A stretch of DNA of 64,000 nucleotides, taken from positions 248,001-312,000 of the forward strand of contig KV918796.1 in assembly GCA_002049455.2 (NCBI GenBank). The letters run 5' to 3'. The number at the start of each line of letters is the position of its first letter. Within the stretch, counting starts at the first letter, position 1. Below, in pieces: positions 1 through 10,854 of the stretch. The position numbers were made by a program, and so were the translations under genes. The notes beneath the pieces were generated by a model. The model worked only from the letters and a program-made list of their open reading frames with translations. It had not been told where the DNA came from and did not search any database. The DNA is from Porphyra umbilicalis (Eukaryota > Rhodophyta > Bangiophyceae > Bangiales > Bangiaceae).

Positions 1-1
1 T

Positions 2-778
2 GCGCCCGAGTTTACCGAACTCGACGAAAACGAGCTGTACGTGGAAGCCGAAGACGAGTTTGACGTGCGCGACAATGTGGCGGCGGGGGAGGAGGCGGAG
101 AAGGCGCGCCGCGAGGCCGAGGGGGGGGTCGTCGACCTCCTCTCTGAGGTGCCCGTGCCGTGGTTTTCAGACGACTCGGAGGAGGAGGAGGGCGGCGGCG
201 GCTGCGGCGGCGGCGGCGTCGGCGGCGCCCCCCCCGCCCCCCCGACGCGGCGCATCCCCTACGCGGTGCCTGTGCTCCTGCAGCGGGACCCCATCCTCCG
301 CCCCCTCCCCCCTGGCCACCGGTACGTGGTGGCGGCGGCCAAGCGGGCGGCCGACGCGGCCGCCGCCGCCACCCGCGCGGCGGTGTGGGAGGGCGCCATC
401 ACCGCCGCGCGGGCGGCCGAGGTCGCCGCCCGCCCGCCGCCGCCGCCCAACGCAGACCCGCCGGCGGCGGCGGAGGCGGTGGCGCGGCCCCGCACCCGCG
501 GGGGGGGGGGGGGCGCCGCGGGCGGGGGCGGGGGCGGGGCGGCCGCCGCGGGCGGCCGCCCGCCGAGCCCGCCGAGGCCAAGGGCGGCGGCGCTGCCGCT
601 GCCACGGCTGCGCCCGCCGCCGGCGCCACCGCGCCGGCGTCGGCGGCGGCGGGCGCGGCCGCCGCGGCGGCGGGGCGCCCGGGGGGGTCGCCAGCGAGGA
701 GGAAGGGGGGGGGGGGGTGTGAGCTCCCGCGCCGCGTCGGTCGAAACGCCGGGGGAGGAGGACGCCATGTCCACGTAA
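2..778 (+). CDS. RBBP5: RbBP5/Swd1-like COMPASS subunit, C-terminal part (partial at left edge)
   Basis: The frame enters from the left edge, so the WD40 propeller lies outside the window. The first residues, APEFTELDENELYVEAEDEF, match the acidic hinge of animal RbBP5 (recalled as APDFKELDEN...ESEFDI). LLSEVPVPWFSDDSEEEE and RRIPYAVPVL follow in the same order as the RbBP5 blocks around IAAFCSSDEE and LYLPIAPE. In the family this tail binds Ash2L/Bre2 and WDR5 within the nuclear COMPASS/MLL complex that methylates histone H3 lysine 4. After about nt 490 the protein is Gly/Ala/Arg-rich. A run of G at about 500-510 may hide a frame slip, because past it frame 1 reads as a more natural Ala/Lys tail (PAEPAEAKGGG, then GRPGGSPARRK) than the annotated frame. 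The exact stop is therefore uncertain. The assignment rests on three collinear short motifs, not a database search. Confidence 0.75.
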   Translation, partial: APEFTELDENELYVEAEDEFDVRDNVAAGEEAEKARREAEGGVVDLLSEVPVPWFSDDSEEEEGGGGCGGGGVGGAPPAPPTRRIPYAVPVLLQRDPILRPLPPGHRYVVAAAKRAADAAAAATRAAVWEGAITAARAAEVAARPPPPPNADPPAAAEAVARPRTRGGGGGAAGGGGGGAAAAGGRPPSPPRPRAAALPLPRLRPPPAPPRRRRRRRARPPRRRGARGGRQRGGRGGGGVSSRAASVETPGEEDAMST

Positions 779-1339
779 CGGGGTGTCTGTGGGGGCGCGC
801 TCCCGCGGGCTGCACGGCTCGGGGGGCGGAGCGGCGCACCGCCCGGGACCGCTGCATGGGCGCTGGGAGGCAAACGCGGTTGAAAATAAGATGGAAAGGT
901 TCCACCCCGCCACGCTCTGGACTGGGGAGCGGCGCTGCGTTGAGCCCCCGTTGGGACTGGCGGCGCGGCAGCCGCGGTGCCGCCGCCGGCCGCGAGCGGC
1001 CGCCGTGCGCGGGCGGGCCGCGGCGGGGCCACCCCTCTGCGCGCCCGACGGCCCACGCGCGGCGCCCTCGCGGCGCGCGCCGCGCCGCCGCCGCCGCCCC
1101 CCGCACACACCCGCGTCCACCGACCGCGCCACTCGCACGCGGCCGCGGCGCGCCCTTGCCCGCCCCGTGTGCCGCTGCACGACGGCCGCCCGGCGGGCAC
1201 GTCACCCCCGTTTCCCCGCTCGGCCGGTTGGCCGCCGGTTGGGTCCCCTCCCCACACACCCTCTCCCCACAGGGGTTTTGACGCGTCCGCGCCACTGCCC
1301 CCCCCCCCCCACCAAAAAAAAAAAAAGGGGCGCCATGGA
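779..1339. other. convergent intergenic region
   Basis: GC-rich sequence lies between the 3' ends of the two host genes. Open frames here are low-complexity Arg/Pro/Ala strings with no recognisable domain. A C run followed by an A run (about 1300-1326) is the only marked feature. Confidence 0.5.
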
Positions 1340-2012
1340 CCGGTGACCACCCCCATCAGGCGGCACCCCCCCCCCGTCGGCGGTCGCCCCCAGCTCCTCA
1401 ACCAGCCGCCCGAGCCGCAGCGCCGTAATTTTCGCCTCCTCTGCCGCCGCCACCTCCACCTCCACGGCCGGCTCGTTGCCGAGCCGGGAGCGCACGTCGG
1501 CCAACAACGCGGCGCCGCTCTTGCCTGCCGCGCACACGAGGTAGCCGTACCCAAACCGCGCCTCGTACGCCGCATTGGCCGCGTCCAAGTCGGCGGCGAG
1601 CCGGTGCGCGGCCGCCTCTGCCCCCGCCCCCGGCGCGGCCCCCCCCCCGCCCCCCGCCCCGTCACGCCCGCCTGCTCGGCGCGGCTCCACGCCGCAAAGC
1701 GGCCGGCGGGTGGCGCCCGCCGCCCCCCCCCCCAATCCGCGGGTGCGCGTCGAGCGCCGCCCGCCGCTCGTCGCCGTCGGTGGCCGCCCACGCGGCGGCG
1801 GCGGCGGCGCGGAGGTCGGCGAGCGAGCCAAACGGGCGGCGGGCGGCGACGGCGGTGGCCCAGGCGGGCGCCGCGCACACGTCGACGAGCGCCGCGGCGG
1901 CGGCGGGGGGGGGCATGGCGTTGAGGGCGGCGACGCCGGGGGGGGGGAGGGGGGGGGGGGGGTGCACCGGCCATGGCGGCCGGCGGGGCGAGGGGCAGGG
2001 GCGCCGCCGCAA
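1340..2012 (-). CDS. URAD: 2-oxo-4-hydroxy-4-carboxy-5-ureidoimidazoline (OHCU) decarboxylase, split over three frames
   Basis: This enzyme of urate catabolism converts OHCU to S-allantoin after uricase and HIU hydrolase, usually in the peroxisome. Three family blocks occur in the right order on the minus strand but in three frames. The first (about 2012-1720) has ALNAMPPPAAAAALVDVC, RRPFGSLADL and DAHPRIG, with the conserved His-Pro pair. The second (about 1710-1660) has FAAWSRAEQAGV. The third (about 1630-1390) has NAAYEARFGYGYLVCAAGKS, ADVRSRLGNEPAVE and AEEAKITALRLGRLVEEL. The first switch falls at a run of 11 G (minus strand; plus-strand C run 1723-1733), where one extra G would restore the frame. 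The second falls in the G-rich tract around 1630-1665. Either these are homopolymer sequencing errors in a working gene, or this is a recent pseudogene. The start (ATG near 2012) and stop are approximate. It converges on the RbBP5-like gene. Confidence 0.75.
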
Positions 2013-2171
2013 GCGGAGGGGGGGGGGCGGCCGGTGGCGGTGTCATGCGCGTCGCGCCGCGGCGGTCGAAGTGTCGGTAGGCGGCTGGCGGCGGCACGGG
2101 ACGTCCCGTGCCGCCGCGTCCTCACGCGGCGGAGCCGTGAGCAACGGCCCCGCTCGAAGCTGCAGGATGCA

Positions 2172-2286
2172 GCTCAACAGAACTCCGAACAGAATGGTCT
2201 GTTCGTTCCGGAACGGACAACAGAACGCCGATCCGTTCGGGCGTCTGTTCGGGCAACAGACCCCGAACAGGAGGTGAACCTGTTCG
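2172..2286. repeat. GAACAG/CTGTTC-rich segment with short palindromes
   Basis: The words GAACAG, CTGTTC and GTTCGG recur in both orientations, including the palindrome GTTCCGGAAC, so the segment could fold back on itself. A weakly similar stretch starting CTCAACAGAAC lies at about 57550. It may be the remnant of a small inverted-repeat element. No boundaries or target duplication were found. Confidence 0.3.
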
Positions 2287-2620
2287 GCGCCGCGCCTAGC
2301 AGAAACTTACAAGCAGACGTGAAGGACTGCCTGATTGAGTATTTAGTGCAAAAGGATCACAAATACAGCTAAACAGTCCGTGTCCTCCTTCGGTCGTCGA
2401 CTGAGGAATCTCTCGGCGGGACGTGAAGGAAACAGGTGCAAGAGGTATCACACGTATATTTCTGTGAACCCTAGTGTGAACCCAATCTGACCAATCAGAT
2501 GAGAGCCTGTAACCGCCCTGGCCGCTGGAGGCCGTGTCAGACACCACGTTCAGACACAGCCGCACAGCCCCGCAGGGCCGTTCTGGTGGGGGTACCATCC
2601 ATGACACGACGTGTCTGCCC

Positions 2621-2658
2621 AGACACCATCGACCCAGACAGACACCATCGACCCAGAC
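2621..2658. repeat. perfect 19-bp tandem duplication
   Basis: AGACACCATCGACCCAGAC occurs twice without spacing (2621-2639 and 2640-2658). No gene overlaps it convincingly. Confidence 0.8.
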
Positions 2659-3906
2659 ATAGCGTTCGGGCCTGGGCCCGACCACGCGCAGATCGGAAGG
2701 CTGTTGTTGCCGCCACCATCGTCGTCGTCGTGCCCCCCCCGCCCGCCACCGCGCACGGCGCTTCCATGCGCCGCCCCCGCCGCCGTCGTGCTGGCTGCCT
2801 GTGCGGTACGCGCCGCATTACGGGCATCCCTGCCGGGGCTGCCCTTGCCCGCTGGTGTCCTGGGGCGCTGGGGTCAGCACGTTGCCTTCCAGCCCCGTGC
2901 GGCGGATCTCCACGATTGCCCCGTTCTGCACCCCACGCGTTGCCACGTGCGGCGGTCCTCGTAGCGCCGGCGGCCCCCCGCGGCTACTGTTTGGGGCAGC
3001 GTGGCGTATCGTACCGACGGTTTTGCTCCATTGTTCTTGGGCTGCCGCGGGGACGGCGGGGGCAGTGGGGTCGGTGGTGGCGGTAGCGGCGGCGGTGGCG
3101 GTGGGGGTGGTCGTGGCTGCGGGGGTGGCTTTTTTTTGGTCGAGGTGGAGCGGGGGGGCTCGGAGGGTGCCTTTGGTGCTGCTGACAGTCCTGCGGGGGT
3201 GTCAAGCGCACTCGGGGCCGGCGTTCTCGTGCGGATGCGTGGCGCCGAGGGGGGGTGGGTCGGCGGCGGGCGCGAGCGGGGCGGCGGGCGCCGTGGACGC
3301 GCTGGTGGCGTTTCGGGCTCACTCGCTGGCAATTTGGGCGCCAATTTGGGGGCGGTCGACACTGGGGGCGTTGAGATCGTCATTTCGGCGCCCTGTCGGT
3401 GCTGCCACCGTCGTCGGCGCCGCCTGTTGCGCCGGCGCTGCGGAGCGACCGTGCACGGCCGTAGGCAGCCTCCTACATCTCGGGCAGCGCGCCCCGCCAC
3501 TTGGGCTTGCTCTGCCCGTTTGGTTGTCCTGTTGACGCCCCGTTCGTCCCGGCCCGCACTTTGGCCGGCTGCTGGCGTGTCTCGTGCGGCGGGTCTGCAT
3601 CCTCCCGGTTGTGCGGGTATGATCACCCCTCATGCTGTTGTCGCATCACGGTACGTGCATCTCACGTCTCCCTATTTTTCTTTGCTCCAGAATGTCCTCG
3701 GATGCCCGTTGGTACCGCTGTGGCATCTTCGCAAGTTGAGCTGCACTGGGCTTGTTCTCACCGTGATCTTCCGCTGGTTGTGTTGGTTGCTATCGATCTT
3801 GTTGGCTGCCTTGTGTTTGTGGCATTGCATTCGCAGGCGAGCGCACGTTGGCGCCCAGCTCGTCCGCATGGCTACTACATTGTGAGGGTCTCGAGCGTAC
3901 GGCGCC
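2659..3906. other. no supported gene; G-rich region upstream of the KDZ element
   Basis: From about 3050 to 3340 the plus strand is a G-rich low-complexity tract. This opens long frames on both strands (Gly/Arg-rich on plus, Pro-rich on minus) that show no domain. It probably includes the 5' flank or untranslated leader of the transposase gene starting at 3907. No terminal inverted repeat was identified. Confidence 0.4.
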
Positions 3907-6900
3907 ATGGACGATGAGCCCGAGGAGCCTCCGTCCTTCCCGGAGCCTGTGAGGTTCCCGTTTGCGGGCACAATGGCGCAAGCTCGTGCCGCTGTCGCAG
4001 CGTTGGGCCCGGGTCCTGCTGCCCCCGGCATTGGAGCCACGGTGGTGACCGGTGAGGCACCCGGCTCGTCGACTCGCCTAGTCGGAGCCGGCCTTGCCGA
4101 CAGGCTCGCCGCGCTTCCTCAACCGGTCGAGTCGGCGCTTCGTCAACCGGTCGACTCGGTTGAGGCGTGCAGTCGGGATCTGGCTGAAGAGCGCAAGCGT
4201 CGAGCGGCGGACAAGCGGCTACTCGATCGCCGTCGGCGCGGTGGAGACACGCCTGCCGTCGACGACGACAACGGCGATGACAATTTCCCTCCCCCCCCCG
4301 CCCCAGTGCCACCTCCTACTCGCATCCGTCGCCCGCAGCCCAAGATCTTCGTTGATGCCTACATCCAAGACGCATTGGTGCCGTGCGTGCAGCGGGCTTG
4401 TGGGATGCCATCCTCGGAATCTGTCCGTAGCCGCCTCCTCCCCGTCACGGCACACGTCGTTGGTGACCCCTCGTCGTCCTCCCGCGCCATTGTTTTGCGC
4501 ACTGGCACCAACAAGCGCGACGCCGCGATCATGTGGGTGTCACGTCGCGGCGGCTTGCTCTGCTCCTGCTTCGCCGGCACGCAGAACGCGCTGTTCTTGT
4601 CAACATCCTCGAGGAGCATGGACTGTCATCATGTGCGGGCTTTGAGAACCGCGCTCGACACGGCGGGCGTCGACATTGAGCGGTTCCGGTCAAGGATGCG
4701 GCTCCGTGCCGACGCCGCGCCGTTCACTCGTAGCGTGACCTACGGGTCGACGGTCTTGTGGATCGTGCTGTACCGGGCCGTGTACTCCCTCGTCTCCTTT
4801 ACGGCGGACAACGCGGCTTCCTGCATTGCCCCCGCGTGCAGACGCTTCAAGGCGCGGTTCGGGCACGTTTTGGCGGCGCGTGCCCATTGCAAGCTCCAAG
4901 GAATCAAGGGCTCCGGCGAGCCCCCGTCTACGGCTGGTGGTCCACAAGACGGCAACAAGGCCTCCACCGCAGGCGCCCGCGCACGGTTCCTCCAGAACGA
5001 GGAGGAGGATGAGGGCGTCGAGAAGCTGCCGTTAAGAACCACGCGTGGAGCGCACGAGACGGACCTGAGCAAAGTGAGCAACCGGCTGGCGCGCAACATG
5101 CTTCCCTGCCACGTCGAGGAGCACGATGGTGAGGTTTGGGCGCGGACGGCGGATTGGCAGAACCTGTACGGGCCCAGCAAGAACGGAGGCAATGCGGAGA
5201 ACGTCGAGATGCTGGGCCATGTCTTTGCGTCGGCCATTCGTCGGGGCCTTCTCCGCGACGTCAACGAGACGCTCGTCGAGTCGGTCTGCGGCAGCTGTGG
5301 GAAGAAGCGGGGCCGGGAGCACAAGATCACGAAGGAGCCCGCTCTTCTCTGTACCCATCATCCGACGGCTCCCTCGTTGAAGGTGTGTTCGGCGACCTGA
5401 ATTTTGCTCTTCTCTTGTATTCGCATTGGCTTTCGTGTACAAGTTGTTGTGCGGGAACTGACATGTGCTTCCCTTCACTTTCCTTGGGACCTCACTTTGT
5501 CTTGTGGCTTTGATTCTGTTGCACTCCCCTCTGAATGTAGATGACCGTGGGGAGCTGGATCTGCACCGGGGAGAACTGTGGACGCGTCGTCGAGTACGAT
5601 GGCAACGCCGACGCGCTCTTCAACTTCCGACGCCAGAACAGGAAGCGGCAGTGGCTTCTCTTCTCGCGGGGCATTGTGGAAAAACTCGTGTCGTTCATCA
5701 TTGCCGCCCGGTCAACTTACACGGCGGCAACGAGGCACTTGGCGGCCGATGTGCGCTCGTTTGGCTTGAGGCGCCAAGATGTTGTCAAGCTGGGGACGGC
5801 GGCTGTGCGCACGTTTATCGTGCCGCCCGAGTCGGCCCGCTACCCGATTTGCGGGCCCAACCCCTCATTTATTGTCATTGACGGGCAAGCCCTGGGGTGC
5901 AGCGACCCGGACGACGCCGACCCCATCCGCCCCTCCGTCAACTGCCCTGTGCTTGACATGCCCGCCCCCAAGCTGTGCGTCCTTCCGGAAGCCCCACTGC
6001 GCGCCGCCATTGACAAGATGCTACGGGGGAGCGCGCCTTCGACGTCGGCGCAAGAGGATCTCTTGCGAGATTGGGCCGGCTCGGTCCGCCCAATTGGGCG
6101 CCACTCTCCTGGTGCGGCCGGTGCTTTGGTGTTTTTCCGCTTCTTCCCCCTTGGTGATGGCAATGTGGGCGGCGCCCCGCGTTCGTCGCCTGGCGGCCGC
6201 GGTGGAGCAGGGGCTGCGGAGGCCGCTGATCCCGTCGCCGACGATGACCAAGAAGGCGCCGATGGGCGCCCGTCGCAGGGCCGGCGGAAGAAGCGCAAAG
6301 CGGAGCGCAACCTGGAGAGCGCTGTGCGCGAGGATGACGACGGCAACCTCGTCCTTGGTGGCAAGGGGCGTGTGCCAAAGAAGATGACGGAGACGTGGCG
6401 CGACCGCACGGGTCTCTGTGCGCCAAACTTTACCGAGTTTAGTCGGGACGATGACGGTGTGTGGCTCTGCGTGCGCCCGTTCCTGCAAGCCTTTCTGACG
6501 GAGGCGGTCTCAAGCATGTTCCAGAGCCATGAAGAGAAGGCTGTTTGGCTGCTGGCCAACACCATCCGTCTCGGCGGTCGAAGCGACTGGCGCGAGAACA
6601 CCGAGGCCGTCGACGGCGTCGGGTTCGTCGCAAGCTTCATTGGCTTTGTCGACGACAACCTGGAGACGGACCGGCGGCTCCGACTCGCCGTCGGCGAGCT
6701 GCTGCTGCGAGCGGTCGACGTGGAGAAGGAAGCAGACGAGATGTTCGAGAGGGAGGCGGGAAAGAAGTCCAACATGGACCGCGGGTGGGCGAACGCCGAG
6801 TACTGCTTCAAGTGGAACAACCGGCCGACGCCCGCGGACTACAAGATGTGGAGGTCGGAGCAGGGGGAGCTCGGCGACGTCGACGAGGACGAGCCGCTCG

Positions 6901-7514
6901 TCTGCTTTGAGTACTTTGCGGGCCTTCCACGTGTGAGGCCGGGAATCCGCGACTCGGGGGCGGAGAAGCGGCGTGTCGGTTATAAGGGCAAGGACAAGCA
7001 CGTAGCCGACGTGGAAGGGGACGGGGATTCGTGCAACAAGGCGTTTTCCGTCAAGGCCGGCCTCTCGCAGGGGGTATTCAACGTCGTTTGTCCACACGTC
7101 ATCTCGTTGGGCTTCCGCTGCATGTTCCTCGCGGAGAGCGTCGGTGAGGCGCTGTCGGTTGTGCTGGAGCGGTTCCCGACACTGCTAAGCGTCATCTTTT
7201 ATGACGTGGCATGTAAGCTCGACAAAAATGCAATGCGCCGCGTCCGCACCATCCTCCGAGATCACGATGTCCGCTGCCTGCTCGACCGCCCTCATTCCAT
7301 CACCCACTCCTGCTCGCCGTCATACATGCCGGACGAGAGTCTGGGTAAGACGGCCGACGTGGCAACGCAGGCGGCCGAGGTCGCGCACTCCATCGCTGTC
7401 GGCAACCGCAAGCCTTGCTTACATGCACCCCACCACCTACATGACCCACCGCATCGTCCAGGTCGCCTTCCAGAACATCCGCAAGATGTACAGGCTGTTC
7501 TCGGGCAACCCTAA
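3907..7514 (+). CDS. KDZ-type transposase (exons 3907-5382 and 5541-7514)
   Basis: This is a DDE (RNase H-fold) transposase expected to cut and move its own element in the nucleus. Exon 1 (492 codons) has an acidic, Pro-rich N-terminus, then CSCFAGTQNALFLS with CHHV, a C-x-C...C-x-H SWIM-like finger, then CGSCGKKRG and CTHH. Exon 2 opens with WICTGENCGRVVEYDGNADA, completing a zinc cluster typical of KDZ proteins. Candidate catalytic acids are Asp in FIVIDGQALG (5880-5882), Asp in FYDVACKL (7203-7205) and Glu in TQAAEVAHS (7377-7379). DRPHSITHSCSPSYMP lies between the last two, as in the family. Near 7400 the natural sequence moves to another frame (SLAYMHPTTYMTHRIVQVAF), so the stop at 7514 is probably not the original end. 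I chose the ATG at 3907 because it follows GGCGCC directly and opens the longest frame; an upstream exon cannot be excluded. Confidence 0.75.
5383..5540 (+). other. spliceosomal intron within the KDZ transposase gene
   Basis: The 158-nt segment starts AAG|GTGTGT and ends TGAATGTAG|ATG, lies exactly between codons (phase 0) and contains stops in the exon-1 frame. Its removal joins the two halves of a cysteine cluster (CGSC...CTHH on one side, WICTGENC on the other). It is T-richer than the flanking exons. Confidence 0.7.
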
Positions 7515-8987
7515 GGCCGAGAACGACCACGTTCCGCTGTCCCCCTTCTTCCCTTCGCGCATCGCCGAGGCGTGCGCCCGCGGCCCGTCTTGTTGCTGCT
7601 CGGCGGTGGACGGCGTCGAGGCCAACTTGATTGCCCCGAACGCGCCGTCGGCCACGGGGACTGCCGCAATGGAGCAGACTGGAGATGCAACCGGCAACGC
7701 CGCTCGTCGTGCTGGCGCTGAGCAGGAAGCTGCCGCTACCACCATCCCAGAAGGTTCTGTTCCCGGACGCCCGCGCGGTGACGTTCAAGATTCGAGTCGG
7801 GCGATGGCCGCCCCAGGCACTCACCACGACGGCCACCCGGCTGCCCCGTCGGCTGTTAACGGCCACCGCGGTGTCGACAACTACGTCGGAGACGCCCTCG
7901 AAAGAAGCCCGCGTCCTGTTGGTGCGCGTGTCGATGCCAACGAGCAGGCCGACCTTGATGGCAGCGACACGTCGGACGCCGAGGTCCTGGAGCTGTCGGA
8001 TGACAGCGACGTCGAGGAGCGCGTGGCAGCGGGGGCCAACATGCCCACAGTCGACGCGTCGGCGCTGTGGGAGGACGCCGAAGCTCGACTGGGCGTCGTC
8101 GGCAAGAGGGTGGAGTGGGTCAGCACGCTCCCGCTGACCAAGGTGCAGAGACAGTTTGTGGCAAACCTCACGGCGGGCGTGGACAGCGCGCGGCCTGTGC
8201 GCAACCACGCAACAAGGCCAACATTGTCCTCTTAGTTGCCGACTTTCTCCGTCTTCACGGCGAGCGGTGGTTGAACAAGGAGTTGATGAACTCTGTCATC
8301 GTCATGATCAATGACAAGCAGCAGCGGCTCCACGCCGCAAAGACGCCGCTCGACGTGGAGGAGCTCGACGTGGAGGAGCTCGAGGCCGAAGCACCCGCCA
8401 ACCTCAGGAGCTGCATGTTTGGCACGTACTTCTTCTCGCGGCTCGTGCCGGTTGCCGTTGCCTACGACTACGACGGGGTGCGACGGTGGGGCGCTGGGGT
8501 GCGGCTGGACTTAAGCGCCGTGGACGTCATCCTCGTGCCTATCAACGTCGATGGTAGCCATTGGGTCCTCGTACAGGTCAATGTGCAAGACCAGTTCTTC
8601 CTCTTTTACGACCCCTTTGGCACCAAGGACAACCAGGGCTACGTCAACGCGGTGCTGAGGTAGCTCATCGACGAGTTGCGGGCGACGGTGGGTCAAGGCG
8701 CTGTCGCAGAGTGGGCGGTCGACAAGTAAGAGGTGTCCGAGGACGCGGATCTCCCGCGGCAAACGGACAGCGGGAGCTGTGGCGTCTTTGTGCTGATCGT
8801 GGCGTACTACCTGTCCCTGGGAAAGGCGCTAACGTTCACGCAGGACAACATTGACGTGCTGCATCATCGCATGGCCATTGCGCTCTACTTGGATGAGCTG
8901 GACACAGCCGCACCTGCGGCCGTTGCTGTCAGAATGGACGGTGCCGAGCAGCCTGTGGTTACGGATGGAGTACGCTGTGTGGCATAG
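7408..8987 (+). pseudogene. C-terminal linker and Ulp1-like SUMO-protease domain of the KDZ protein, interrupted
   Basis: The frame carrying SLAYMHPTTYMTHRIVQVAF continues through an acidic linker (SDTSDAEVLELSDDSDVEE) to 8235. It then shifts near 8210 to NKANIVLLVADFLRLHGERW, which starts the protease domain. Ulp1/C48 family marks are DVILVPINVDGSHWVLVQV (catalytic His), LFYDPFG (Asp) and QTDSGSCGVFVL (oxyanion Gln and nucleophile Cys). Two stop codons, at 8661-8663 and 8727-8729, lie between the Asp and Cys motifs in the same frame. The active-site residues themselves are preserved, so the damage looks recent. Ulp1-type domains are common partners of KDZ transposases; the natural substrate is unknown. 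Confidence 0.7.
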
Positions 8988-10854
8988 TTCAGCATGTGTG
9001 GGTCGTCATGGGTCGTGCGTCTGCCTGAGTAGCCTGTTTGCCATGGCTCGATCAAAAGTGTTTGTCTTGTCTGTTTAGTTGTATCCAGGGACGAGCTGGC
9101 CTGCTGGGTTGCAGTATTGGTACAGCGGGCGGGACGTTTTGGTCTGCTTTCATGCATATGAGATGCGGGGTCACCTCAAAAGAAGCGCCTGTCCGTAGCT
9201 TACCTGTTAGACGTACGTACACCGATGGGCACAGGCAGTGCCAGAAGCATCGTAGCATCGTCTTGTTTTCCCTTTTCGAAAAGCTCGCGGCCATTGCCAT
9301 GCTGCCTTTGAAAGGCGCACCTGCACTGGGCATGCTACTTTAAACGTGGGTATGTACTGAGCGACATACAGTGTACGGCGCTGGCCAAAAGTACCGTGTT
9401 GAGCTATTGGCAGAGGGTCGTTGTGTCAGTTTGCACAAGTGTGGCTGCCGCATTGGCGCAACACAGACCAGGCAGCTGTTCTGTCACAGCGAACAGCAAG
9501 TTGATAGACAGACTCTGCACAAGAGTGTGCACACGCACTGCACGACAGGGGCTTCGCGTCATGCAGGTGCAGGGCGACAGAAAGGCAACTGATGCTCTGT
9601 CCGAATGTACATACTACGACCGCGAACCGAACTGGTGCTCTGCTCAGCTGCCGAGCGGGTCAGGTCTGCGTAACGATGAAACCCTGACCCCTAACTCAAT
9701 GGCAGCGGGGAGCGTATCTCTGGCTAGTGGTCAGGAGTCCCAGGCACTACTATCGCCGAGCGGGGGTTGCGGGTTGCGTCATCCTGGGCTCGCACGACTG
9801 CCATGGCAATCAGCCAGCATGGTACGAAAGAGTTTTCGAGACACCTGGTCGCTCCCACTAAGCACCGATGCGGCGGTTCACTCGCTATCCCTTTGCGTGA
9901 CGGGGTTCCCAGCGCGTAGTGGTACTGCAACGTGAAGCGCTGCAATGCAATCCATACGTCAGATAAAACAGAGAAGACAGTCAGTGTTGGCCTGGTCGCT
10001 CCCCGTGCGTTGTCCTTCTGTGTACACAGTGTGTATTCTACTACGCGTCCTGCGGATGGCACCAACGAACCAGCCCAGTGGTGTTAGGTCACCGCGGAAA
10101 AGCACAGACGCGGAACCCCACGAAAGAAATGTGCGGTTGCTCGAAGTGCTTCATTGGTACCTGCAGCTTGTGGTCCCGCCCGACCTGTTGTACAGCTCCT
10201 TGCGACGTTTTCCCATTCATCTCTCAGTGTCCGCTGATGCACCGCACATCGGAGGCTGCTCCAATGCAGTCTGATGGCGCTATTCTCTACACAGTCTCCT
10301 CCGTAAGGGTGCTACACGGGCCAGGAACGCTCGTGGAGAGCCGACTCTGGACCCCCTCCGAACGCAGCAAGTCAGCGGCCGTGACCGCCTCGGCGGAATG
10401 TAAGTGGATCCTCAGGCCGGACTTACGGCCTCAGAGCCCAAACCTCCAATAGACAAGGAATTGCGTGCAAACGTGGCACCCGCAAATTGAGAACCGCACC
10501 GATGACTTCCCACGTTTGAATGCCCGGCGGCTACCCGCCATTTTCGCCCGTCTGCACGGCTCTGGTGCCCGCCCAGACCGATTGGCCTCCCGGCATGACC
10601 CCCTGGAGAACTTGTGGGCGGGGTGCGTGTCACACAGTGCCGCTTGTCTCGGCCCAAGGGCGGCGTCGGCCCGCCTTGTCTTGCTCCTCCCCCCCGCCCC
10701 CCCCCCCACCTGCCCGGCTCTTCCTCCTTCCTCCCCCAACTGTCGAGCTCCTCGACGTTCCCGCCCCCTCTGCCATTGCCTGCGACCGCTTTGCGTTGCT
10801 CTGGTGTTTCGGCTCTGTCTGGTTGTCGGTGGCTCCGTCCTCTCGGTCGGTCGA
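8988..10854. other. no supported gene
   Basis: Mixed-composition sequence with only short, unrelated frames; I see no domain, RNA gene or clear repeat. A pyrimidine-rich stretch (about 10680-10740) lies just before the next ORF group. Confidence 0.5.

Larger units (their letters stand above)
3907..8987 (+). mobile_element. KDZ-superfamily DNA transposon, transposase-Ulp1 coding region, decayed
   Basis: One plus-strand series of reading frames gives, in order, a SWIM-like zinc finger, further cysteine clusters, a DDE catalytic core with DG..LG and YDvaC motifs, an acidic linker and a Ulp1-type cysteine protease. This combination is known for Kyakuja-Dileera-Zisupton (KDZ) elements. Decay is shown by frame changes near 7400 and 8210 and by stop codons in the protease part. 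The element ends were not found, so coordinates cover only the coding part. The PIF1-like helicase 4 kb downstream on the same strand might belong to the same large element, but that is inference. Confidence 0.7.

Noticed and set aside
160-1281. Overlapping long frames on both strands over the first 2 kb (Gly/Arg/Pro-rich)
   Set aside because: They are shadows of the RbBP5-like and OHCU decarboxylase genes in GC-rich DNA. Only the part of frame 1 just after the G run near 505 is considered, as a possible continuation of the RbBP5-like tail.
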